Assembly (NCBI GenBank): GCA_910589155.1
Contig: CAJURY010000001.1
Coordinates: 124,001-188,000, forward strand
Direction of reading: 5' to 3'
Source: an uncultured Oscillospiraceae bacterium
GTDB taxonomy: Bacteria > Bacillota > Clostridia > Oscillospirales > Oscillospiraceae
Length of the DNA stretch: 64,000 bases
Both the position numbers and the translations under genes were made by a program. Below, piece after piece: positions 40,109 to 50,277 of this stretch. The stretch's first letter is position 1; every line of letters begins with the position of its first letter. Below the pieces are notes generated by a model. The model ran no database searches. It was not told the DNA's origin and saw only the letters and a program-made list of their open reading frames with translations.

Positions 40109-41437
40109 ATGAAAATTTCGCTTTTTGAACACTTTACTTATAAAAAACTTTTGAAATTTACATTTCCGTCTATTATTATGATGATTTTCACATCGATTTA
40201 CGGCGTGGTAGACGGTTTTTTCGTTTCCAATTTTGTGGGGAAAACCCCATTTGCGGCGGTCAACTTCATTATGCCCTTTTTGATGATTTTAGGTGGCGTG
40301 GGCTTTATGTTCGGCACAGGCGGCAGCGCTCTGGTTTCCAAGACCATGGGAGAAGGGGAGCCGCGGAAGGCAAAAGAATACTTTTCCCTGCTTGTCTATG
40401 TTTCAGCCGTCTGCGGCGTAGTCATTGGCGTACTGGGCATCGTGTTTGTGCGACCGGTTGCGGCGCTGCTGGGCGCCGAAGGAGAGATGCTGGACAACTG
40501 TGTGCTTTATGGCAGAATCATTTTGCTGGCTTTACCTGCGCTCATGCTGCAATATGAGTTTCAAAGCTTTTTCGTGACGGCGGGGAAGCCGCAGCTTGGA
40601 CTTGCCGTCACCGTGGCGGCGGGGGTTGCCAATATGGTTTTGGACTGGCTTCTGGTGGCGGTATTTTCTTTGGGGCTGCAAGGCGCCGCCATTGCTACAG
40701 CCGTGAGCCAGTGTATCGGCGGTTTAATTCCGCTGCTTTATTTTGCCCGGCGCAATTCCAGTCTGCTTCAATTGGTGGAGGCGAAATTGGACAAAAAAGC
40801 GTTGCTGCAAACCTGCGCCAACGGTTCTTCAGAATTGATGTCCAATATTTCCATGTCTATTGTAGGAATGCTTTATAACGCGCAGCTTTTAAGGTACGCC
40901 GGGGAAAACGGCGTTGCAGCCTATGGCGTATTGATGTATGTGAATATGATATTTATTGCGGCGTTTATTGGCTATGCCGTAGGCACCGCGCCGGTGATCG
41001 GCTATCATTACGGTGCAAAAACCCAAGGAGAGCTGAAAAGTCTATTGGGAAAAAGTCTGATCATCATTGGCATTTTCTCCGTCGCCATGTTGGGAGCAGG
41101 GCAATTACTGGCAAAGCTCCTATCGACTTTATTTGTAGGCTATGACCAGACCCTTTTGGCGCTTACTATGCGCGGTTTTGCGATTTACTCTTTCTCTTTC
41201 CTGTTTGCAGGGATTGCCATTTTCGGCTCGTCCTTTTTTACGGCGCTGAATAACGGTTTGGTTTCCGCGCTGATTTCTTTTTTGCGAACTCTGGTTTTTC
41301 AGGTGGCGGCGGTGCTTTTGTTCCCGCTGATTTGGAAAATTGACGGTATCTGGCTTTCCATTGTAGCGGCAGAGCTGATGGCGGCGCTTACCACCACTGC
41401 GTTCTTGCTGGGAAAACGAAAACAGTACCAATATTAA
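40109..41437 (+). CDS. MATE-family efflux transporter
   Basis: The protein is 442 residues with about twelve membrane helices in two six-helix halves. MATE features include FTSIYGVVDGFFVSNFVG near the N-terminus, GGSALVSKTMGEGEPRKAKEYF in loop 2-3 and FLFAGIAIFGSSFFTALNNG in the second half. It would export organic cations or drugs using Na+ or H+. It is the target gene of the MarR operon. Substrate is unknown. Confidence 0.92.
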   Translation: MKISLFEHFTYKKLLKFTFPSIIMMIFTSIYGVVDGFFVSNFVGKTPFAAVNFIMPFLMILGGVGFMFGTGGSALVSKTMGEGEPRKAKEYFSLLVYVSAVCGVVIGVLGIVFVRPVAALLGAEGEMLDNCVLYGRIILLALPALMLQYEFQSFFVTAGKPQLGLAVTVAAGVANMVLDWLLVAVFSLGLQGAAIATAVSQCIGGLIPLLYFARRNSSLLQLVEAKLDKKALLQTCANGSSELMSNISMSIVGMLYNAQLLRYAGENGVAAYGVLMYVNMIFIAAFIGYAVGTAPVIGYHYGAKTQGELKSLLGKSLIIIGIFSVAMLGAGQLLAKLLSTLFVGYDQTLLALTMRGFAIYSFSFLFAGIAIFGSSFFTALNNGLVSALISFLRTLVFQVAAVLLFPLIWKIDGIWLSIVAAELMAALTTTAFLLGKRKQYQY

Positions 41438-41441
41438 AGAA

Positions 41442-41472
41442 CCCCGCTGCGAAATTTCGCAGCGGGGATTTT
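41442..41472. terminator. Terminator between convergent MATE and CPBP genes
   Basis: CCCCGCTGCG (41442-41451) pairs with CGCAGCGGGG (41458-41467), with AAGAA before and ATTTTCT after. Confidence 0.9.
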
Positions 41473-42594
41473 CTAAAGAACGGTAATGCCCAGCAAAGAG
41501 GAAAGGAACATGAGAACCAGGAAAATAATCGTCCAAGGGGAAGTCATGATAGCTTTTGCAGAAGTACCGCTAATTTTTTCACTTTGAAAATGTCCTTTGA
41601 TTTCAGGCCATTTGACGATGCAAAGGACAATACCCGCCATCGCGCCGCCAAACAAAACCAGAATTTGCAGTATCTCGCCCATAGGAAATGGTAAATAATT
41701 GCTCAAAAACGGTAGCGCCTCGCCTAAAATGCAGTTGTTTACGAAGTGCAGCAAAATCGCCCACCAGATAGAGTATTCCATGGCGGTATAGCCCATGACA
41801 AGACCAACGGCGAACGCAAAAGGCGCCTGCACCAGATTGCCGTGAAACGCGCCGAACAAAATCGCAGAGAACAAGATAGCAAACCGGCGGCCGTAAGGCT
41901 GCATGGTGCGCATTACCGCGCCGCGGAAGATAATTTCCTCTGTGATTGGAGCTAAGACGCAGCCGTACAGCAGCATACTAAAGCTCCTGCCAATGGAAGT
42001 GGCGCTTTCAATAGAGGTCATAACAGAAAGACCGAAGAGATTAAAAATCTGCTCGACAATCGTATCAAAAATGCTGAAAAGCACTTGCCCCAAAAGAAAA
42101 AATGCAAATAAGGAGAAGAAGGTTCCCACAGTCATGGGTTTATGGGATGTAAAGGCTATATTTTTGAAAAACGGCTTTTTCTTCCAAATTAGCACAAGGA
42201 GCATTCCAAAGCTAACTGTCAGAACGTAGCCCCAGCCATTGTTTGATATAATTTCCCATAGCTCATACTCGGTGAGATTAGGACTGCGAAGCATATAATA
42301 GGCGGAAACAATTCCGCTCACCAAAAATATGCAGGCATACATGATCACGGTGTATAAAAGCAAAATGCCGCTGATACTTCCCAAACGCCTACGCGCCAGT
42401 TGAAAATGCTTCTGATACAAGTATTCCTGACAGTCGCTTGGCGCGTCTGGGGGAATGTAAAATGGAAGCGTGGGCTGCTGAGGCTGGTTCAATGGATTGT
42501 AATAGGGCTGGGGCGGAGGATTCCAGCAAGGTTCGCCCTCCGGCGGTCTGGGAGAGAGGATTCCGGGTTCGTGGGGTTCATTCCAGTTTTCCAA
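41473..42594 (-). CDS. CPBP-family intramembrane metalloprotease
   Basis: This 373-residue protein has a Pro/Gln-rich cytoplasmic N-terminus (about 1-75, PPEGEPCWNPPPQPYY) and about eight membrane helices. The CPBP motifs are present: PITEEIIFRGAVMRTM (EExxxR, motif 1), FGAFHGNL (motif 2, FxxxH) and HFVNNCI (motif 3, HxxxN-like). The family cleaves membrane proteins or processes peptides; substrates of this one are not evident. It is a single gene leftward. Confidence 0.88.
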   Translation of the reverse strand: MENWNEPHEPGILSPRPPEGEPCWNPPPQPYYNPLNQPQQPTLPFYIPPDAPSDCQEYLYQKHFQLARRRLGSISGILLLYTVIMYACIFLVSGIVSAYYMLRSPNLTEYELWEIISNNGWGYVLTVSFGMLLVLIWKKKPFFKNIAFTSHKPMTVGTFFSLFAFFLLGQVLFSIFDTIVEQIFNLFGLSVMTSIESATSIGRSFSMLLYGCVLAPITEEIIFRGAVMRTMQPYGRRFAILFSAILFGAFHGNLVQAPFAFAVGLVMGYTAMEYSIWWAILLHFVNNCILGEALPFLSNYLPFPMGEILQILVLFGGAMAGIVLCIVKWPEIKGHFQSEKISGTSAKAIMTSPWTIIFLVLMFLSSLLGITVL

Positions 42595-42609
42595 AATAAA
42601 AACTCCTTT

Positions 42610-44199
42610 CTATAAAGAAGATATGAGCGCTTCCGCGCATTGTATACCATCCACGGCGGCGGAGGTAATTCCCCCGGCATAGCCCGCGCCTTCCCCGCAG
42701 GGAAAGAGTCCCGCAATGGAGGACTGGCGATTTTCTCCCCGCAAAATGCGCACGGGAGAGGAGCTTCTGGTTTCCGGGGCGGTGAGAATCGCGTCCGGGC
42801 TGTCGAAGCCTTTTAGGCGTTGGCCAAAAATGGGAATTGCTTCTCTTAAAGACGCAGAGATTTTTTCTGGGAGTACTTCATGCAAATTACAGAAGGCTAC
42901 GCCGGGCTGATAGGTGGGCTGTACTTGGCCGGCGGCGGTACTGGGTCTTCCCAGCAGGAAATCCTCCAATCGCTGCGCCGGGGCGCGGTGATTGGAGCCG
43001 CCGGCCAGGAAAGCCTTTTGTTCGATTTTCCGCTGCCAGCGCATCCCGCTCAGGGGATCCGGTTCTGGAAAATCCGACGGATTTACCGTCACCAGCAAGG
43101 CGGCGTTGGCGTTTTCACCATCTCGTGCGGCGTAGCTCATGCCGTTGGTGACAACGCCGCCTTCTTCCGATGCGGCAGCCACAACCACACCGCCGGGGCA
43201 CATGCAGAAGGTATAGACAGAGGCGCTTTCTCCATGATAAACCAGCTTGTAATCCGCTGGGGGCAGCTCCGGTTGCCGGGGATTTTGTCCATATTGGGCA
43301 AAGTCGATCAGCGCTTGCGGATGTTCGATGCGTACGCCCATGGCAAAAGGCTTGGGTTCCATGGGAACGCCTGTTTCATGGAGCATGGTAAAGGTATCTC
43401 TGGCGCTGTGCCCGATGGCAAGGATGAGCTGAGAGCAGGAAAGGCGTTCTGTTTTGCCTGCATGGGCGATTTCAATTCCACGCAGGGTATTTTCTGTAAT
43501 TTCCAGTCCGGTAAGCTGTGTGTCAAACCGCACCTCCCCGCCGAGACTGATAATCCGCTGGCGCAGATTTTGCACCACGGTTAAAAGCACGTCCGTTCCC
43601 ACATGGGGCTTTGCGTCATAGAGAATTTCCTCCTGCGCCCCCGCCGCCACGAACTGCTCCAGCACCCACTGGATTCTGGGATTGTGGGTGTTTGTATTCA
43701 GCTTGCCGTCGGAAAAGGTACCCGCGCCTCCTTCTCCGAACTGCACATTGCAGCCTGTGTCCAGCTTTCCGGTTTGCCAAAAGGCCGAGACTTTTGCATG
43801 ACGGCTTACGGCGTCGCCGCCTCGCTCCAAAACCAGTGGCCGCAGCCCTGCTTCCGCCAAAATCAGCGCGGCGAAGATACCGGCAGGGCCAAAGCCCACG
43901 ACTACAGGGCGGCTCACAGGCGTTTTGTCCGTCTGGGGCAGGCGGTAATAAAAAGGTTCCGGTATGGAAACCTTATTGCTCCGGCATTGCTTGAAAATCC
44001 GCCTTTCATTGCCGGAAACTGTTACGTCTATGGTATAAAGAATGCGAATTGCATCCTTTTTTCTAGCGTCAATAGAGCGTTTGACAAGCTTAATTCTACG
44101 CAGATCCGACGGGGAGACCCGCAGAATTTTTGCCGCTTCAAACTGTAGCTGGTAGGCTGTATGCGCCGCAGGCAGCGCAATATCTCGAATACGAATCAT
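42610..44199 (-). CDS. FAD/NAD(P)-dependent oxidoreductase-like protein
   Basis: The product is 529 residues from the ATG at 44199, after GGGAGGAACCT. An extra N-terminal domain (about 1-85, ILRVSPSDLRRIKLVKRSIDAR) precedes an FAD-binding domain with VVVGFGPAGIFAALILAEAG, then GCNVQFGEGGAGTFSDGK, and near the end LFPCGEGAGYAGGITSAAVDG. It belongs to the conserved bacterial 'FAD-dependent protein' group whose substrate is unknown. Its ATG overlaps the stop of the HI0933-like flavoprotein gene, so two flavoproteins are made together. Confidence 0.85.
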   Translation of the reverse strand: MIRIRDIALPAAHTAYQLQFEAAKILRVSPSDLRRIKLVKRSIDARKKDAIRILYTIDVTVSGNERRIFKQCRSNKVSIPEPFYYRLPQTDKTPVSRPVVVGFGPAGIFAALILAEAGLRPLVLERGGDAVSRHAKVSAFWQTGKLDTGCNVQFGEGGAGTFSDGKLNTNTHNPRIQWVLEQFVAAGAQEEILYDAKPHVGTDVLLTVVQNLRQRIISLGGEVRFDTQLTGLEITENTLRGIEIAHAGKTERLSCSQLILAIGHSARDTFTMLHETGVPMEPKPFAMGVRIEHPQALIDFAQYGQNPRQPELPPADYKLVYHGESASVYTFCMCPGGVVVAAASEEGGVVTNGMSYAARDGENANAALLVTVNPSDFPEPDPLSGMRWQRKIEQKAFLAGGSNHRAPAQRLEDFLLGRPSTAAGQVQPTYQPGVAFCNLHEVLPEKISASLREAIPIFGQRLKGFDSPDAILTAPETRSSSPVRILRGENRQSSIAGLFPCGEGAGYAGGITSAAVDGIQCAEALISSL

Positions 44200-45413
44200 A
44201 GGTTCCTCCCGGCGCAAAGTCCGGCCAAATGCCCGGAGCTCCACGCCCATTGTAAATTAAAGCCGCCGCAGTCGCCGTCAATATCCAATACCTCGCCGCA
44301 GGCGTACAACCCCGGCACGAAGCGGCTTTCCATGGTTTCCGGGGTAAATTCGGCGGTTCGAATCCCGCCCACTGTGACCTGCGCGCTGTCCATACCCATA
44401 GGCTCCGTTAATGTCAAGACAAATTGCTTGATCGTTTGCGCCGCCGCTTCCAAATTCGCTTGGGTCAGTTCTTTTATAGGACGCTGCAAAGAAAGCCCCG
44501 CTTCCTGAGCAATGACCCGGCCAAGGCGATTTTGCAGGACGCCGGTGAGCAGGTTTTCAGTCAAAAGCTGGGGAAACATCCGCTGCCGCTGAGAAAGCAG
44601 AAGCGCAAGCTCGCCTGCTGCAAGCTGGGGCAGCAGATCCAGCCGGCACTGCCAACAGCCAGGGGTACTGCAAACGTCTCTGGAGATTTCAAAAATCACG
44701 GGACCGGACGCGCCATACTCCGTAAATTGGATTTCGCCCTGAGAAGCGGCGAAAATCGTGTAATCCTTTAAAATCTCCGCATAGCAGTTTGCCCGAATTC
44801 CTTTTAGGGAAGGACAGCGGGGATAGGAAGACCGGAGCTGCACCAGCGCCGGGCGCAGCTTGGTACAATGGTGCCCAAGGCTGCGCAAAACCTGATAGCC
44901 GGACATACTGCCGCCCAGCTTGGAACCGGCGATCCCACCGCAGGCGACGATGACCCTGTCGCACAAAAAATGTTCCTCTTTTGTGCGCACATTGAAGCCC
45001 ACTTTTTCTTTTTTGACGCTTTGCACTTCGCACCCGCAGCGCAGGTGCAGATTGCTTTTTTCCAGCGCGAACCGCAAAACGTCCAGCACGCTGGCAGCCT
45101 GGTCGGAGTAGGGATAGTATTTCCCGCTGGCTTCGCAAACCGTAAGCAAACCGAGCTTCTGAAAAAAGGCGATTGTTTGTTCCGCGCCAAAAGCAGCAAG
45201 GGCAGGCTGGACAAAATCCGGCGTTTCACCGTGATAATGCGCCAGGGAAGCGGCGGCGTTGGATAAATTGCACCGCCCGTTGCCGGTAGCCAGGAGCTTG
45301 CGCCCCACTCTGGCCTGGCGTTCCAGAAGATACACTTCATTTGCTGGATTTTCAGCGGCTGCAATGGCGGCCATCATCCCAGACGCGCCCGCGCCAATTA
45401 CGACAATTTTCAA
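44196..45413 (-). CDS. HI0933/BaiN-like flavoprotein
   Basis: The 405-residue protein begins VVIGAGASGMMAAIAAAE (FAD Rossmann motif) and VGRKLLATGNGRCNLSNAA, the HI0933 signature. VTVGGIRTAEFTPETMESR and GLYACGEVLDIDGDCGGFNLQWAWSSG close the family pattern. Relatives include BaiN, proposed to act on bile-acid intermediates, and so-called aminoacetone oxidases, but the substrate in most bacteria is unproven. It is the first gene of a two-gene operon with the other flavoprotein. Confidence 0.88.
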   Translation of the reverse strand: MKIVVIGAGASGMMAAIAAAENPANEVYLLERQARVGRKLLATGNGRCNLSNAAASLAHYHGETPDFVQPALAAFGAEQTIAFFQKLGLLTVCEASGKYYPYSDQAASVLDVLRFALEKSNLHLRCGCEVQSVKKEKVGFNVRTKEEHFLCDRVIVACGGIAGSKLGGSMSGYQVLRSLGHHCTKLRPALVQLRSSYPRCPSLKGIRANCYAEILKDYTIFAASQGEIQFTEYGASGPVIFEISRDVCSTPGCWQCRLDLLPQLAAGELALLLSQRQRMFPQLLTENLLTGVLQNRLGRVIAQEAGLSLQRPIKELTQANLEAAAQTIKQFVLTLTEPMGMDSAQVTVGGIRTAEFTPETMESRFVPGLYACGEVLDIDGDCGGFNLQWAWSSGHLAGLCAGRNL

Positions 45414-45522
45414 GCAATCACCCCATTTTTTCTATTATACTCGAATTTGCCGCAACATACAAGAAAAAAGTCTTTTGTTCAGGGAGAAAATGTGCTAAAA
45501 TAGAAGCAAAGAGGTGAAGTTC

Positions 45523-46311
45523 ATGGAAAAACGGGAAAAGATTGAAAAAATAGCGGAAAATGCGGAAGATAAAATGCTTTTAGCAAAGCTCTTTGACAAA
45601 ATTACCGCGGGGCAGCGGAGAAATATTCCAGTAAGCACCTGTTTTTTATCTTTGCGGGAGCAGGCGATGGCAACGCGGCTTTTGGGAGCAGGCGCGGAAC
45701 TTGTCTATTTTGGCGGGTATGAAAACGCTGAGCGGAAAATGTTGTGCTATCTGCCTTCCTACTTGGAAAAGGAAAGCTTATATGAGTCGGATGGCCCCGT
45801 CGTTTGCCTGAGAGCGGAATTTTATGAAAAAGATTTGGCAAGCCACCGGGATTTTCTTGGCGCGCTGATGGGCGCGGGAATCGCCAGAGAAACGGTGGGG
45901 GATATTTGTGTGGGGCAAGGATGCGCCTATCTGTTTTTAATGGCGGAAATCGCCCCGTATGTCCTGCAAAATCTCCTTTCAGCAGGCAGAGCAAAGCTGC
46001 GCATGACGCAAATTCCCTTGCAGGAGGCGGAAATTGCCCCGCCGGAGACCCGTGAACAGAAAGATACTCTGGCTTCCTTGCGGCTGGACAGCGTTGTTTC
46101 CTCCGGCTTTCGCATAAGCCGGGGCGCGGCGGCGCAGGCGATTGCGGCGGGAAAAGCCGCTTTGGACGGACTGCCCTGCGAAAAACCGGACAAGTTGGTT
46201 TGCCAGGGGGCTGTTATATCCCTTCGCGGAATGGGAAAAATACGATTAAAGACCGTGGGCGGCGAGACGAAAAAAGGAAGAATCGCCGTTGTGATTGAAA
46301 AATTTATATAG
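45523..46311 (+). CDS. ylmH: YlmH-like S4-domain RNA-binding protein
   Basis: The product is 262 residues from the ATG at 45523, after AGAGGTGAAGTTC; a GTG at 45514 is inside that site. An N-terminal YlmH domain (about 1-165, ARETVGDICVGQGCAYLF is its hallmark) precedes an S4 domain (about 180-240, RLDSVVSSGFRISRGAAAQAIAAGK). In Bacillus subtilis YlmH takes part in ribosome-associated quality control. It is followed by the YnzC-like gene 11 bases later. Confidence 0.9.
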   Translation: MEKREKIEKIAENAEDKMLLAKLFDKITAGQRRNIPVSTCFLSLREQAMATRLLGAGAELVYFGGYENAERKMLCYLPSYLEKESLYESDGPVVCLRAEFYEKDLASHRDFLGALMGAGIARETVGDICVGQGCAYLFLMAEIAPYVLQNLLSAGRAKLRMTQIPLQEAEIAPPETREQKDTLASLRLDSVVSSGFRISRGAAAQAIAAGKAALDGLPCEKPDKLVCQGAVISLRGMGKIRLKTVGGETKKGRIAVVIEKFI

Positions 46312-46322
46312 GAGGAAAAAGG

Positions 46323-46526
46323 ATGATTGACGAAGTGATTGCAAGAATCAACGAGCTTGCGAAAAAAGCCAAGGCGGAGGGTCTCACGGAAGCGGAAACA
46401 GCGGAACGGGACAAGCTGAGAAGAATATATATCGATTCCGTCAAGCAAAATTTAACGGCGCAGTTAGATTGTACCTATATGGTAGATGAAAAAGGGAATA
46501 AGCGGAAGCTGGAAAGAAAAAAATAA
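46323..46526 (+). CDS. DUF896/YnzC-like small protein
   Basis: The protein is 67 residues, two charged helices in a hairpin: MIDEVIARINELAKKAKAEGLTEAE and AERDKLRRIYIDSVKQNL, the DUF896 signature, with a basic tail (KGNKRKLERKK). The ATG follows AGGAGGAAAAAGG. In Bacillus the paralogue YnzC is an SOS-linked protein and its structure is a helical hairpin; the function is unclear. Here it is linked to ylmH rather than to a DNA damage operon. Confidence 0.88.
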   Translation: MIDEVIARINELAKKAKAEGLTEAETAERDKLRRIYIDSVKQNLTAQLDCTYMVDEKGNKRKLERKK

Positions 46527-46684
46527 AGACGGAGTCAGGGCTGCAACCTTCTCGGTTGCGGCTCTGCCAAACATGAAACTGTCGCCGCCCCATTTCGGGA
46601 GCTATTCTTTGTAGAAAACAGACCTTGCTTCTATGGGGCAGCTTATGATAAAATGAAATTGATTTTTTCAAAGGAGGCGAAATT

Positions 46685-47461
46685 ATGCCCGCCGGATACG
46701 CGCATTTGCGTTTTGGCAGCGATATTTTAAAAGCTGCCCCCAAGGCGCTGAAACAAACCATTTATCGGAGCAAACGTCTGTTTGATATTGGGCTTTACGG
46801 ATCGGATCCTCTGCTTTTTTACCGGCCCTTTCTTAAAAATAAGGTGTCTGCGCTGGGAAGCAGGGTGCATAAACACACCGGCAAAAGCTTTTTTGCGCAG
46901 GCGGCCGCCGCCGCGAGAAACGCGCTGAACGTTCCTGCTGCCGCCGCTTACCTTTATGGCTTTGTGTGTCACTACGCTCTGGATAGCTGTTGCCACCCCT
47001 ATGTGGCGGAAAAGACCGCCGACGGCGTTGCTCACACGGAAGTTGAAACGTCCTTTGACCGTTTTTTGATGCTGCGAGACGGCGTGGATCCCCTGAAAAC
47101 AAATCCATATGGGGCAGGCGCTATTTCCTGGGAAAACGCCGGCGTCCTTGCCCCCTTCTTCCCTGATCTAACGCAAAAGCAGATTTATGAGTCCGCGCGG
47201 TCTATGGCTCGATACGGCGGTGTGCTTTTAAATTGCAGCAAACTGCCCCACGCAATTCGTGCTATGCTTGGCAGTTCCTTGTCCGGTCTCATCATAACCG
47301 ACCGCCAAAATCCCCGTTGCAAGGACAGCGACGCGCGGCTTTGGTCGCTGTACCAAAAAGCAGTGGGGGCAGGCAGTCAGCTTTTGTTGGAGCTGGACGG
47401 CTATCTGAAGGGCAGGTGCTGCCTTGGCAGTGGATTTGACCGTACCTTTGACGCGGGATAA
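46685..47461 (+). CDS. Zinc-dependent phospholipase C-like protein
   Basis: The 258-residue protein opens MPAGYAHLRFGSDIL and has LYGFVCHYALDSCCHPYV and ETSFDRFLMLRDG, the His/Asp-rich segments of the bacterial zinc-dependent phospholipase C (alpha-toxin-like) family. It lacks an obvious signal peptide, so the product is probably cytoplasmic, in contrast to secreted PLCs. The ATG follows AAAGGAGGCGAAATT. The substrate is unknown. Confidence 0.82.
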   Translation: MPAGYAHLRFGSDILKAAPKALKQTIYRSKRLFDIGLYGSDPLLFYRPFLKNKVSALGSRVHKHTGKSFFAQAAAAARNALNVPAAAAYLYGFVCHYALDSCCHPYVAEKTADGVAHTEVETSFDRFLMLRDGVDPLKTNPYGAGAISWENAGVLAPFFPDLTQKQIYESARSMARYGGVLLNCSKLPHAIRAMLGSSLSGLIITDRQNPRCKDSDARLWSLYQKAVGAGSQLLLELDGYLKGRCCLGSGFDRTFDAG

Positions 47462-47483
47462 AGAAAGAGAGAAGGAAAAACCA

Positions 47484-48743
47484 GTGAAGAAAAACAAACT
47501 CACGCCTTATGAAAAATCGTGGATTTTATATGATGTGGGCAACTCCGCATTTACCATGCTGGTTGCGACGCTGATTCCAATTTATTTCAATGGCCTTGCA
47601 GAAGGCGCCGGCATTGGCAGCGCTGATTATCTGGCCTATTGGGGCTATGCCGGTTCCATCGCAACGTTAGCCGTTGCCCTGATCGGTCCCATCTTCGGCA
47701 CCCTTGCCGACCGAAAAAATACCAAGAAAATCGTTTTTCTGATTGCCTTGGCCGTGGGCGCGTTGGGCTGCGCCTTGATGGGCTTTGCCCAAAGCTGGCT
47801 TTTGTTCCTTGTGGTTTTTGTCATCGCGAAAATCGGCTATTCCTCCAGTCTGATCTTTTACGACGCGATGCTCCCGGAAGTCACCACGCAAGACCGCATG
47901 GATGACGTCTCTTCTAAAGGCTACGCTTACGGCTATATCGGAAGCTGCATTCCTTTTATCCTTTGTCTGGCTCTGGTTTTGTTTTACGAACAGCTGCATA
48001 TTTCCATCAGCACTGCTATGATTGCCGCGTTTCTCATAACCGTTATCTGGTGGGTGGGAACCTCCGTTCCTCTGCTGCGCCGCTATCGCCAGACCGCCTA
48101 CATTGAAAAAACCGACCGCCCCTTCCGGCAAACCTTTTCCCGTCTTTGGAGCACCTTGAAAAGCGCCGGAAAGGAAAAACATATTTTCCTGTTTTTGCTG
48201 GCATTTTTCTTTTTTATCGACGGCGTGTATACCATTATCGACATGGCCACCGCCTATGGCGCCGCCTTGGGATTGGATACCAACGGATTGCTGCTAGCAC
48301 TGCTTTTGACTCAATTTGTAGCGTTTCCTTTTTCCATTCTATTTGGCCGCCTTGCCAGCAAATATGATACGGGACTTTTAATTAAAATCTGTATCCTTGC
48401 CTATACCGGCATTACTGTTTTTGCATTCTTCCTGGCAAGCTCCTGGCAATTTTGGACGCTGGCCGTCTTGGTCGGCATGTTCCAGGGCGGTATTCAGGCG
48501 CTTTCCCGTTCCTACTTCGCCAAGATTATCCCAGCGGAGCAGTCCGGCGAGTATTTCGGCATTTACGATATCTGCGGCAAAGGCGCATCCTTTTTGGGAA
48601 CGACTCTGGTGGGTGTCGTCAGTCAGGCCACCGGCAAAATGAATCTCGGTGTAGGCGCGATTGTGTTTATTTTTATCCTTGGATTTTTCTTTTTCTGCAA
48701 GGCGGACGCCTGCGCCAGAGAAAAAATCAAAATGACGATGTAA
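47484..48743 (+). CDS. MFS transporter (UMF1/Atg22-like)
   Basis: The protein is 419 residues from the GTG at 47484, seven bases after GAAGGA; an in-frame TTG at 47424 lies inside the preceding gene. It has about twelve membrane helices. LTPYEKSWILYDVGNSAFTMLV at the N-terminus and GPIFGTLADRKNTKK in the loop after helix 3 are typical of the UMF1/Atg22 branch. The C-terminal AKIIPAEQSGEYFGIYDICGKGASFLG is another family hallmark. The substrate is unknown; yeast Atg22 exports amino acids. Confidence 0.88.
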   Translation: MKKNKLTPYEKSWILYDVGNSAFTMLVATLIPIYFNGLAEGAGIGSADYLAYWGYAGSIATLAVALIGPIFGTLADRKNTKKIVFLIALAVGALGCALMGFAQSWLLFLVVFVIAKIGYSSSLIFYDAMLPEVTTQDRMDDVSSKGYAYGYIGSCIPFILCLALVLFYEQLHISISTAMIAAFLITVIWWVGTSVPLLRRYRQTAYIEKTDRPFRQTFSRLWSTLKSAGKEKHIFLFLLAFFFFIDGVYTIIDMATAYGAALGLDTNGLLLALLLTQFVAFPFSILFGRLASKYDTGLLIKICILAYTGITVFAFFLASSWQFWTLAVLVGMFQGGIQALSRSYFAKIIPAEQSGEYFGIYDICGKGASFLGTTLVGVVSQATGKMNLGVGAIVFIFILGFFFFCKADACAREKIKMTM

Positions 48744-48762
48744 CAGAAAGGAATTTTTATCA

Positions 48763-50273
48763 ATGTCTTATACCAACATCTCCCAAGCGCTGGATGCAAT
48801 GCACGACCTGGAGCGCAATTTATCTGCGTACAATCACGCCATGGGCGTACTGTATCTGGACGCCAGCACCGCTGCGCCAAAAGACAGCTTTGAAGGCAGA
48901 GGACAAACCATGGCCGTTTTGACCCAGGCAAGCTATGACCTTCTGGCCAATCCTCAAAATGAAGAGCTTTTGCAGTATCTTGAAGAAAATGTTGATGCTT
49001 TGCAGCCCAACGACCGTCGGGCAGCGCGGCTTTTGCGCCGGGAGTACAGCAAGCTTACCCGCATTCCTGCGGAAGAATACGTGGCATACAATGTGCTGAT
49101 TAACGATGCGCAGGCTGTATGGGAGACCGCAAAAACAACAATCATTTTGCCTTATTCCAGCCTTATTTGGAAAAAATCGTGGATTATAACCGCCGCTTTG
49201 CCGGTTATTTTGACGCAAAGAAAAAGCCATACGACGCGCTTTTAAATGAGTACGAGACGGGACTTACCACCGAAACGCTGGATCAGTTTTTTGAAACCCT
49301 CCGCGCAGCCATCGTGCCGCTGATTGCAAAAATCAGCGAAGCTCCTGCAATTGACGACAGCTTCCTGTTCCAGCGTTACCCTGTATACTTGCAGCGCAGG
49401 CTTTCCGATTATCTCATGGAAATCATGGGCATTGACCGCAATCATTGTGCAATTGCGGAGACAGAGCATCCCTTTACCACCAATTTCAACAATAAAGACG
49501 TGCGTATTACCACCCATTATTACGAAAATAATTTGGTTTCCTCCATGTATAGCGTCATCCATGAAGGCGGCCACGCTTTGTATGAATTGGGCGCAAGGGA
49601 CGAATTTAACTACACGGCGCTTTCTGGCGGCGTGTCCATGGGCATTCACGAAAGCCAGAGTCGCTTTTATGAAAACATCATTGGCCGTTCCCGCCCCTTC
49701 ATTGCGTGTATTTTCCCCAAACTTCAAGAACTGTTCCCGGAGCAGCTCAAGCATGTAACGCCGGAGGATATGTGGCGGGCGGTCAACAAGGCGCAGCCTT
49801 CTCTGATTCGCACGGAAGCGGATGAATTGACCTACTGTATGCACATTATGGTGCGCTATGAGCTGGAAAAGCGGCTGATTGACGGAACCTTAAAGGTTGC
49901 GGATCTGCCAGACACTTGGAACAGGCTTTATCAGGAATATCTGGGCGTTGCGGTTCCCAGCGATAAGGAAGGCTGTTTGCAGGATTCCCACTGGTCCGGC
50001 GGCATGATCGGCTATTTCCCTTCTTATGCCCTTGGCAGCGCCTACGGCGCGCAGATGCTTTGCGTCATGGAACAAGAAGGCGGAAATTTCTGGGAGGAAG
50101 TTGCGAAAGGAGACCTTTCCGGCGTAACTGCATGGCTCCGCACCCATATTCATCAGTATGCAAGCCTGTATGAACCGCAGGAACTGTTTGAAAAAGCTTG
50201 CGGCGTTTTTGATCCTGCCTATTATACAGACTACCTGACTAAAAAATATACCGCGCTTTATGGTTTAGCGTAA
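48763..50273 (+). pseudogene. M32 metallocarboxypeptidase, frameshifted at an A run
   Basis: The first frame (48763 to about 49130) encodes the N-terminal 120 residues (MSYTNISQALDAMHDLERNLSAYNH). The remainder follows in the next frame and holds the zinc motif VIHEGGHALYELG (HEGGH), GIHESQSRFYEN with the third ligand Glu, and a complete C-terminus. The whole would be about 503 residues, normal for family M32. The break is at the A5 run 49131-49135 (GCAAAAACAAC): one extra A restores the frame (…AKKNNNHFALFQPYL). It is thus either a recent mutation, a slippery site or a sequencing error. Confidence 0.88.
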
Positions 50274-50277
50274 AAAC

